From Aurelia coerulea (Eukaryota; Cnidaria; Scyphozoa; Semaeostomeae; Ulmaridae), in the NCBI GenBank assembly GCA_039566865.1, contig CM076943.1, forward strand, positions 20,990,501-21,054,500: DNA of 64,000 nucleotides, written 5' to 3'. The notes under the pieces were generated by a model. It was given only the letters and a program-made list of their open reading frames with translations. It had not been told where the DNA came from and did no database searches. Within the stretch, counting starts at the first letter, position 1. Every line of letters begins with the position of its first letter. This document shows positions 12,401 to 24,400 of the stretch, piece after piece. The position numbers were made by a program, and so were the translations under genes.

Positions 12401-15400
12401 CTCTTGAACAATAACATTCAATGACAGTCTAGGCTGATGCATCTCACATCTTTATTGAAAAGTGTGTGGCACTCTGACAGATCTGATCAATCATTTTAGG
12501 GCAGATTATTGGAAATCTAACCCAAGGAAACAGTGCGACTTTTGCAAATGCTGGATAGCAGACAACAAACCAGTGAGTAGGATGTTTTTAATGATTTGGT
12601 TAAAGATTTGAAATTGCAAACAATAGACGATTGCGCTAAAGATGGTGGCGAGGAATTTTTTACCAAGATACATTGCGTTCTAATAAAGATTATTTAGTGA
12701 TTCTATAGGAATTTGATTAAAGAACGCAGTGCATCTTGGTAAAAAATTCCTGGCCACCATCTTTAGTGCAATCGTAGCATAGGGCTCAAATCTTTAAAAA
12801 GGTGGGTGTAAAATTCTATCACATTTTTCTTTGAATCAAATGGCTTGAAAGGAACTCAGGATATTTTGCTGCAAATCTGCCGTGGCAATTTATTGATATC
12901 TTGATTAATTTCAAAATGGCGGCATTTATTATATTTGAGGCTGTGACGTCATCAAATTTCTAAATCCTAAACCAGAAAAGCTACAGATTTCTGCTTGCCA
13001 CCATAATGTAGACCTCTATAAACTATGGTTTTCTTGAAGATTGTATCATTTTGCCTCTATTGACGTAGGATCTACGATGATCTTAAATTTTTCAAAATTT
13101 TCTATGAATTTGTTCAAAAATAATAAAAAAGCCACCATTTTGAAATTAATCCAGATATCAATAAATTGCCACGACAGATTTACAGCAAAGTGCCCTAAGT
13201 TTCTTTCATGCCATCCAATTCAACGAAAAATGTAAAAGAATTTTACACCCACATTTTTAAAGATTTGAAAGATTTGAGCCCCATGCTTGCAATCGTCTAT
13301 TAACATGCTATAAAATTTGACTAGTTCAATGTGATGCTTCAGCAAGGATGAAGAAGATCTGTGTCAATTTATTTGATATCATTTTGACTTTAATTATTCC
13401 ACACTCAACCACCATCAATTCCATCTTTATAAAGCCCGTTTCATATGATTCTTTCTATTGCAAATACCATGGAGTAGTCATACTTTTTGCTCTCCATGAT
13501 ATCATCCTGTAGTGCTTGTAAAATAGCCTGTAGCTTATAATAATTTGTCTTTTAAACGTTTATGGAGTACTGTATAAACAGAAAGAGCTATGCCATGGCA
13601 TTTAACATAGATTATGATATACTACAAGTTTGATTCCAGAACTATATTGCATTTTGAAAAAGGGAAAAAATTTTAATTAGCTAAATTCAAAATGAGAGAT
13701 CCTGCTCTTGATACAAGCTGATCTTTGGGTGCAAGATAAAAAAAATACTTGTTGGAAATCCATTTATATTCTAGCAATAGACCTTTTAGCTATTCTACAA
13801 AAGAGCCTGGATCGAGCGTTATTTTTATACACGAGGCTCGATAGAGTGGCGTTAGAGCTCCTATCAATATTGTGCATATTCGAAAATTCTACAAAGTACA
13901 CTTTGTAGAATTTTCGAATTTTGCACAATAGTGATAGAAGCTCTTAACACCACTCTATCGAGCCTTGCGTATAAAAATAATGCTCGATCCAGGCTCTTTT
14001 GTAGAATAGCTAAAAGGTCTATTCCAAAACATTTTCTTTGTATCAGAACAAAGTACAAAGCTTTACCTGTAAGATGAGACATTCCTTTCAAATTTACATT
14101 TGAATAGTCGCAATAAAATAGCTCATCATAAAAGAGCCTAAATCAAAATTTATTTGACAATTTCTTATCCAGCCCCTTTAAGCTTGGATTCCATTCTGTA
14201 CTGGACTTACTCCAAGTCTATTTTGGGGTGCTTGGCATCCAAAAAGACATAATAACTGCTTATTATAGGGGCTTCTCGCTTGCAGCATCCTACCCATGGC
14301 TTTTGCCCTTCATAAAGTTAAAACTATTTTCTCCTAGAGTATAGAATTTCACGAAAGGGGCAAAAACCATCAGCAGAATGTCAAGAGAAGATTAGCAGAG
14401 GTACAGTATATACGTTACAAATTTAATTAATATCTATCTGTACATATGTGCAAACTATAAGAGCCTTCAGTACCTGATATAAATGGTGTACTACTGGTAG
14501 GTGATATTAGAAAATGGGCACCCTATGGGAATCTATGAAGAATAGTAAGATATTGGGGGGGGGGGGGAGAATGTTGTCAAAGAGGACACTGTTGTTGTTA
14601 TGTTTTATATTCTGTCAATTATCAATAACAAAGAGGAGGAATTATGAAATGTGGAAGCTATGAATTTGAGCATTAGAAGTCGGTCGATTGTAGTCTACAG
14701 ATAAAATTCTTTGACACAAAGTGAACTCGTTGCTTCTAGTTTTCATGTTAATTATTAGGATGTGACACAGCAATTGTTGAGAAATTTGCTCCTTTCGCAG
14801 CTAGTCACTCGAAGACCAGCTGTCACTATATGGGGGAAACCAAATTCCACCCGAAAGTATCGCTTTTAACATGCATTGGCTGAGCACAAACGGACTTCAC
14901 AATGTTTCAAAGTTTGGTTGATAGCCGAAAGGCAGTTGTAGTTTTGCAATTTTACTACTACTTTCTGGAAAGGTTGGTAAAAATGCAATTTCCAGATAAT
15001 CCTTTACTCTGTCTTATCCTATTATTCTGAGCTGCACTCTCTTAACTTGTTTAACAGCTAGTTTACATCATAAATGTGCCTGTCAAATTGAATCGAGTAT
15101 GTTGACACAATTTTTGCCAGTTTGCATGTACCATAAGAGCTTGATCAAGCTTGACAATAATCTGGTGCTAGAATTATTCTCAAACATACTACAATCAAGC
15201 TTGATTGAGTTTGCCTTCCATTCAGAAGATGTATGGTGCAGGCTAGAGCAGACAGTGCAAAATTCTTACTTGAATCAAGCTCTCAAACATACTTAAATCA
15301 TGCTCAAAACAAATTAGTATCAGACTTGAAGAATGCTGCAAGCATACTCAATATTTTGCTAAGGGTATACAGAAATCTGCCCCATCATAAAAATCATAGG

Positions 15401-18400
15401 ATGTAGGTACTCGGGATATTGAAAGGACAAAGGCCCAAAGAAACTTTTGTGGCATAGTCAGTGGGAAAATATTTCCCAGGTGTAAACGAGAGACATTTAG
15501 CTTTGTGTATTTTTCAAAATGGCCACAGAACTATGGTGTGAAGGACCTTGGAGGAATGCTGCTTATATATGACAGGGTCTACCACGTAGGAAATATTAAG
15601 TTAACTGCCTACGAGAAGTGGGAACATAACCTTTTTCAATATATATTTCAATATATGGATTTTAGAACAAAAATGACAAAGCATACGAAAAATGAATGGA
15701 GGAAGAATACAACTGAAATAAGCAGAAAATATTTAGAAACACTTACCTTCTCAAAGGGAGGCTTTCTTTAAAATCGTAGCTTTTTCTTTGTTTTTTCTCC
15801 ATTTTTTATCTAGCATCTAAAGGTAGCTTTAGGACGCTGATAAGCTAAGCTCATTGAAACAATGTCGTGGTCTCTCCTCTTGATGTGAACATTCGTCGTG
15901 ACTCATTTAGCCTGGAATTACAGAGAGTTGACGACTTTTCTTTACTCTACGTGGCGGGCTCGGTAGGGTAGGGACTCAAACCATGAACCATCAGATTTGT
16001 AGTCAAGCATGCTACCACTGAGCCATCCATGCTATAAGTTCGTCTGTAAAAATCGTAGTTTGAATGTCTATCTTTAACAAGGTCCATTCTACTTGTCTTT
16101 TTGTCACTTGTTTGGACCAGTTCTTGTATTATACTTTAATTGCGGTGTAAGCCGCATAATAGGTGGGTTTAATAAAAAGTTGGGATATCAAAATTTGTGA
16201 ATAAGCCTAACCAGCCTCGGTCCTGTGTCTCAAACGAGTCTTTCCGCCGCAGGGCTGATGCGGCGGTGAAACAAAACTTTTGCAAAAACCTATTGTGGTC
16301 ACACAATCACGAAAAGTCAAAGCAATGGCAACAAAGCCTTCTTGCTCTGTCTCTTGTTTTGTGGAAAATCGATTTGTCTGATTTCAATTGTCACAACAAA
16401 ACAATTTTTATGGTCGCTCCACATGAACAATAATGAAAGTAGCAGCTGTATACGAGTCTGGAGACGATCGATCTTTGGATTTCAGCAGAATTGACTGCAA
16501 GAGCGAGCGGTTGCAAGACAGGCATAGATCTTCGGGTTTTGTAATGCAAGCTGATTGAGAAAGGCCTGTTTCAACTTTTTTCCTTACGTTGCTTCAGTTT
16601 GTTTTCAATGCCCAAAAACGCCGCACTCACTGACTTTTTACAATTCACTTTTAGGTGAAAAAGAAAGCAATTGTCAAGCGAGAAAAAGATGAATTTTTCA
16701 CAAAGGAATTTGCAGCTATGGAAGCTGTAAGTAATTTAACACTGACATAAAGTGTTTCAAAACTGAACCTTATCCAATTTGCCAAACAGTCTGTTTTCAA
16801 ATTACGGTTTATTTGTAAGACTGGACCAATGTTCTTTTTATTGGTCTAAAAATAAAACTACAAAATAGATACATTACTACAGTCTGTACCAGCCACAGCA
16901 GGAAAGGAAACATGGTCATCTGGTCCCCACCAGATATAAAAAGCAAAACAAACAAAAACACACACACAGACGCAAAGGGAGAGGGGTTGCTGCTTTGGTG
17001 TTATGATATGACATAACATACCGGCTGAGTCGAAACTGCGTTCCAACATCTGGCAAAAATAGCTGTTTTGAGTAATCAAATTCTTAGACCTTTGTGCAAG
17101 AAGCTGCCCTTAAACATGATAAAACTTTGTGAAAAATAGTTGTTTTTAGCTTGGAGGGATTTCTGCAGAATTTCAAAAATATACAATTGCCAAGACAATA
17201 TTTCACTTTCTTGGACTGCACGAATCATGGTAAAAATTTACTGTGATAAAACTTACTTAAAACGGAACGGCAAGATAGCTCTCATGAATTTAATTTAATT
17301 TTATTCTATTTTAAAATTGTTTACACAGGGTTACAATTCAGTTTAAGTAACTGTTTTACAATGTACCCTGCAACTAAAAATAAAGCTAACCTAATTACAA
17401 TGAAAACTAACCTAATTACAATATTCAACTAAACCTACAAATGTATAATATATCTATTCATCAAAAACTTAAATGGACAATAAAAATAAAAATGATAAAG
17501 TACAATCTTTTATTGGAAGAAAAATAACCTGTGGCCTAATAATTCCCTTGCAATGGTGATGCCATGCTTTTTGGACTCTTTTTTTGGACTCTGAGAATAT
17601 TTATCCCCAGAAGAAATTCTTTGATTTGTTAGAATACCGTAATAGCTCTATTAATTGGCTGACAAGCTTTGTGCTTATATCCTGAAAGTCCGCCGACTGC
17701 GTGGAAGGATGAATTACGAACTGAAAAACATCTTCGTGATGGATGAAACAGCCATCTGGAGTGACATGGTGTCCAATACTACTGTCGAGAAACGTGGTGC
17801 CCATTCTGTTAACATGAAAGCAACCGGTCACGAGAAAGCAAAGGTAACCGTCTGCTTAACTGCAACTGCAGATGGGTCGAAAACGAAGCCATTTTTCGTC
17901 TTTAAGGGAGCCAAAAGAGAAGCCAAAGCATTGAATGAAGAGTTTCGCTTCAGGTGTGTAGTGGCTACATCTGCATCTGGATGGATGAATGATGAGTTGA
18001 CAGAGAAGTATTGCAAAGAAGTTCTTTGGACATTCACATTTGGGGCTCGAAGGCTACTTGCTTGGGATGCATTTCGTTGCCATTTGTCACCTGAAATCAG
18101 AGTGGTACTTAATCAAGGTCGCATTGAGCCAGTAATCGTTCCAGGAGGTTGCACAAAATTTATTCAGGCACCTGATGTCAGCTGGAACAAGCCAATGAAG
18201 GACCAATTTATGATAAGTGGCTTGCAGAAGAAGATCATCAACTCACTGCTCAGGGAAATATGAGGGCCCCTTCAAGAAAGCAAATGGTTGAATGGGTTCT
18301 AGAGTTTAAAATTTGTGCCTTGAGTGGAGCACTCGATGGATCTGAAGATGATCAGATCATGTGTATTAAGTATGGCCCATGTAAAGATTTACTTGCTCGT

Positions 18401-21400
18401 CTTCAAGGCTTAGAGGAGAGTGATGTTGATCCTTTCGAAGCAATCCCAGAAGATGATGTTTTGATGGAAGATGTTGCTGATTTGCATATTGATCGAGACG
18501 AAGATGAGGAAATCATCATAGACTGAGACTTAAAACTTCATTAAACTCCATGATTTATAAATTAGACTTTAGCAGCTGTTTTGTTATATATTTTCGCTTC
18601 GCTAGATACAACCTAGAAAGGTAAAGGAGAATCGAAATATTTTTTTGTATCCTTGATCTTGATTTTTTAAATAAGCCCCCCTCTCTATTAAGCCCCCTCT
18701 CTATTAAGCCCCCCTCTAGAGCCTCGAAAATTAAATAAGCCCCCCCCCCCCGGGGCTTAATAGAGCTTTTACGGTATGATGAAACTGGATGTTCGTTTCA
18801 GGCAGCTCTCAAAGCAGTGCAAAAAGACTTGAAGAATGATCCAGCAATAGTTGGAGCAAATGATTTAAGCACTTTAGTCAAAGGTAAGTGTCTGTTGTCT
18901 GCTGCATTAACCCATCATAATACAGTATACCCTAGCCTGCACGAAGAATCCTTGCCAAGAAGAAAGGAAACAATGGAAGAGAATTAACCACTATTATATC
19001 AGAATGATTTGTGCCACTCCATTTTGATGTTTGTGAAATCTTTAACAAACGAAATGATGCAAGATCTCGACTTAAACTAACGGCATGTGTCTGGCCTTTG
19101 GCACTTCTGTCCTATCATTAAACACCTCACATATGGTGGTCAGTTCTCTTTCATTAAACACCTCACATATGGTGGTCAGTTCTCTTCCATTAAACACCTC
19201 ACATATGGTGGTCAGTTCTCTTTCATTAAACACCTCACATATGGTGGTCAGTTCTCTTTCATTAAACACCTCACATATGGTGGTCAGTTCTCTTTCATTA
19301 AACACCTCACATATGGTGGTCAGTTCTCTTTCATTAAACACCTCACATATGGTGGTCAGTTCTCTTTCATTAAACACCTCACATATGGTGGTCAGTTCTC
19401 TTTCATTAAACACCTCACATATGGTGGTCAGTTCTCTTTCATTAAACACCTCACATATGGTGGTCAGTTCTCTTTCATTAAACACCTCACATATGGTGGT
19501 CAGTTCTCTTTCATTAAACACCTCACATATGGTGGTCAGTTCTCTTTCATTAAACACCTCACATATTGTGGTCAGTTCTCTTTCATTAAAACACCTCACA
19601 TATTGTGGTCAGTTCTCTTTCATTAAACACCTCACATATGGTGGTCAGTTCTCTTCCATTAAACACCTCACATATGGTGGTCAGTTCTCTTCCATTAAAC
19701 ACCTTACATATGGTGGTCAGTTCTCTTCCATTAAACACCTCACATATGGTGGTCAGTTCTCTTCCATTAAACACCTTACATATGGTGGTCAGTTCTCTTC
19801 CATTAAACACCTCACATATGGTGGTCAGTTCTCTTTCATTAAACACCTCACATATGGCGGTCAGTTCTCTTTCATTAAACACCTCACATATGGTGGTCAG
19901 TTCTCTTTCATTAAACACCTCACATATGGCGGTCAGTTCTCTTTCATTAAACACCTCACATATGGTGGTCAGTTCTCTTCCATTAAACACCTCACATATG
20001 GTGGTCAGTTCTCTTTCATTAAACACCTCACATATGGCGGTCAGTTCTCTTTCATTAAACACCTCACATATGATGTTCAGTTCTCTTTCATTAAACATCT
20101 CACATACGGTGGTCAGTTCTCTTTCATTAAACACCTCACATATGGTGGTCAGTTCTCTTTCATTAAACACCTCACATATGGTGTCAGTTCTCTTTCATTA
20201 AACATCTCACATACGGTGGTCAGTTCTCTTTCATTAAACACCTCACATATGGCGGTCAGTTCTCTTTCATTAAAAATACCTCACATATGGTGGTCAGTTC
20301 TCTTTCATTAAACACCTCACATACGGTGGTCAGTTCTCTTTCATTAAACACCTCACATATGGCGGTCAGTTCTCTTTCATTAAAACCCCTCACGTAGTCA
20401 CATATGGTGGCCAGTCCTCTTTCATTAAAACACCTCACATATGGTGTCAGTTCTCTTTCATTAAACACCTCACACATGGTGCTCAGTTCTCTGTCATTAA
20501 AACACCTCACATATGGTGGTCAGTTCTCTTTCATTAATACACCTCACATAGTCACATATGGTGGTCAGTTCTCTTTCATTAAACACCTCACATATGGCGG
20601 TCAGTTCTATTTCATTAAACACCTCACATATGGTGGTCAGTTCTCTTTCATTAAAACACCTCACATAGTCACATATGGTGGTCAGTTCTCTTTCATTAAA
20701 CACCTCACATATGGTGGTCAGTTCTCTTTCATTAAACACCTCACATATGGTGGTCAGTTCTCTTTCATATAGTCACATATGGTGGTCAGTTCTCTTTCAT
20801 TAAAACACCTCACATATGGTGGTCAGTTCTTTTTCATTAAACACCTCACATATGGCGGTCAGTTCTCTTTCATATAGTCACATATGGTGGTCAGTTCTCT
20901 TTCATTAAAACACCTCACATATGGTGGTCAGTTCTCTTTCATTAAACACCTCACATATGGCGGTCAGTTCTCTTTCATATAGTCACATATGGTGGTCAGT
21001 TCTCTTTCATTAAAACACCTCACATATGGTGGTCAGTTCTCTTTCATTAAACACGTCACATATGGCGGTCAGTTCTCTTTCATTAAAACACCTCACATAG
21101 TCACATATGGTGGTCAGTTCTCTTTCATTAAAACACCTCATATGGTAGTCAGCGTTTACACTGAAACCCTTCATGCCGTTTTCAAATCGTGCCTTTTTCG
21201 AAACAGTTTTCATTTTGTGGCAGTCACGAAAACGTTTCAGTGTAAACGGAAGGCCAAAACGGCATGATTTCATTTGAAAACGGTATAGTTATTGAATCTA
21301 TATTTCTTTGTGCTGAATGACTGAGAATTAACGAGGAGCTGTTCGGAGCAAGTCATTATTTCCTTTCATTCCTGGACAACGTCAGCAGGTCCAGTGTTCC

Positions 21401-24400
21401 TTGACATCATAATTCACGTTCCTTGTAGATTCCAATAAAGCTCATGACGAGAAAACAGCTGCGGGAATGGAGATAGGTGAAACATCTGGAATGATTTGGA
21501 TAACATGTCAGGCACCTCAAGGCCATACTTATTACTATAATCAACAAACTGGAGGTATTTTCATTCATAGTTGTTGTGATATAAACAATTTCATACTCAT
21601 ATTTGTTTGCGAAGCTCTTCGTACTTAGCCAAACAAAGATTTTCCATTTTTAGAATTTTCCCGCAGTTAATTGACTCCTGTGAGAGGATTGGAAAGAAGA
21701 TTATTGGATCTCGTATTTTTCATACTTCCATTGACTGTTCTAAACTACAACCTTAATATCCTGGTCAAAAGAAGCTGGGATTTATTAGGAAAATTTCCCT
21801 GACCCAAATATTTTCTTGATGTTTCCAAGAATATCGAGGTAAAAACATATAGTGCACTGTTGAAGAGGGCCTAACCACTTAGAGAAAACAAGCATCAATT
21901 TGGTCTTTTGTGCTTTTTATCGTTTATTTCAGTGCTGACTAATTTCACCCACAAGGGCATCTTGAGAGCAACTCTTCAGGGAAAAAGGGAAAAAACATAC
22001 AGTTAAGACGGACCTTCCGACCTTCCCTTCCCTTTAATTCAATGTCGAGAAAGTCGAATAGCGTTTGATTCAAGTAACATTGAAACGGAGTGGGTGGCAT
22101 ATAATCAAATACCGAGGTCAACCAAGATTGTAGACACAGATCTGTAAAGTATAGCTTGAAATTTCTGATCATTAATTTTTCCATTTAGAATCGAGATGGG
22201 ACAAACCTCCAGAACTGGTTCAAAACGACGAGACGGAAGATAGGTATTAATATTTTTAACATTGAACTTGAATCCTTGGTATTTTTAAGGCAATTTAAGG
22301 AAGAATTTTTAAGTTAAAACCCTGGGAATTGAGCTCGCTGGGCTGCTATCGAACGTGGTGAAATCAGCTCAAACTGCGAGCCATGATTTTTATTCCACGA
22401 CTTATTTCACACAAAGTGCGAGAACTCAACTCTAGTTGCGAGGACTCGGTGTGTAAAAAGCATAACCTATCGATCTCTTATAGCCGACAGGTTGACGCAA
22501 GTCCGCTGGAGCTATATGGAGCCCTTACCTAATCAAGCACGTCAAAAGGCTTGAAAGTGTACAGCGCAGAGCCACAAAACTAGTAAAAACGATTAAGTAC
22601 AAGTCATACGGTGATCGATTAAGAGCATTAGACCTGCCTTCACTCGAGTACAGAAGAAAACGCGGAGACATGATTCTTACCTTCACACTATTAACGGGCT
22701 TCATGGACACTGATCCGTCCTTGCTCTTCGAATTGAAACAAAGCAATACAAGAGAACACAAACTAAAGCTATTCAAGAAGAGGTGTAACTTAAACGTTCG
22801 TAAAACATTTTTCACACAACGAGTCATTAATGACTGGAACAAATTATCAAGCGAAGTCATCAACTGTTCGACAGTGTAATAATTTGAACGAGCATATGAT
22901 CGACTAAAACACGTAGACAGATTCTCGTACACGATTTAGTCGTGTAACAGAACGTAGCAGGGCTTTATAGGTCTCACGACCTTCCATTCCCTTAATTACT
23001 TATATTATTATTATTATGACAGTTTTGTTGGCTAATATCGATGGTGTCATTCTATATTTATTTAGACTTATACCCAATGTTCTTTCATTTCTTTAGTAAC
23101 GATAAAGCAACGCTGAAAGAAGAGAGTAGATCGTCAAGAACGGTAAGTGTCCCGATTTGCATTAATTTCTTCATCGTATTCTTCATCGTGCTCAGATTTT
23201 TCTAAGGAAAGTAGCGATGAACCTGGTGTCCCAAAAAATTGTAGAGACTTTTGAAAAATCACCAAAACTTGATCGCAAGATCAAGCTTCAAATGTTTTTT
23301 GAAGGTTAACAGATTAAAAACCAAATTATGTTCCTGCGTATAGATGATCTTTGCTATGTCTGGTTGTGAAGCGTGCTGTAAAAATGCACAAATGATTATC
23401 CGCATGATACTTGTCTACAGGGAATGAACAAATATTTTCCGTCTTGCGACCGGACAAAGCATCATGCTTTAATTTCCTGCAATTGAAAAAAAGTAAAAAT
23501 ATCCAGTTTTCTTAAAAATATGTCAGGATCCAAAGATAACTGTGCAATTTTTTGTGACCGGTTTTATTTCAGTGCATATAGGGCATCGAGAAAATGAATT
23601 TGTATGCAGTTTGGAGCAATCGAGCTGGGACCCCATGAAAACCATTTATGATTTCCAAGAAGCATGAAGTAAATCCAGTACTTTAACTGATCTTGTATTG
23701 TTTGTGTACAATATGAATACAAATTGTCATTAAAATTTTATCTGAGGTAACTTTTGCTTGACTTTGCAAGTTGTTTTTCTTACCTTGAAAAATGAGAAAC
23801 GGAGTGATACACAAAAAAGGATATTTCCAGCAGGACAGTATGAATTGAAAATTTACTGCGACCGCCCGGTCACATGGTTAAGTGGGCTTTCATGCCCTGC
23901 TTGTCTACACCAAGAATCACATTTTGTCGTTAAGGGGAATATGCAATGGAAAATATGCTTGTCTATGAAGAGAACAAACGAAACACTCAGACACACTGCA
24001 TTGTTTCTTTGGCTATCCACTGTTTTCTCAGTAATTTATGTTGAGTGGGAAGGAAGTATTTCTAGCTACTTAAAGCTAATTTAAGCCCACTGTGCATGCC
24101 GCATCCAGGCATGGGACCCCTAATTTAACGTCCCTTCCGAAGGAAGGTGAGGTGAGTTGTGAGGCCCGGGGGGGGGGGGGTACTTAGTATATTTGTCCGA
24201 CGGGGATGTGCCATTTTTAAGGGTATTGTTTTCACCAATTTTTTCTAGCTCAGGGTATCAAAATGAGGCAATTTTTCTAGAGCAGGTTGTCAAAAGATGT
24301 CAAAGGGGAATATTCTGCTAGATCAGGTCGTTTTTCGGTCAAATTTCATGTTTTTGAGTATACTTTTCATTTCACCAATTTTTTCTAGAACAGGTTATCA

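Noticed and set aside
19085..20311. Long ORFs (up to 408 codons) with 12-residue repeats on both strands
   Set aside because: They are by-products of a 36-bp minisatellite inside a well-supported intron; several frames are open equally.
19114..21150. CRISPR-like array
   Set aside because: Units are contiguous 36-bp repeats without unique spacers, in an animal intron.
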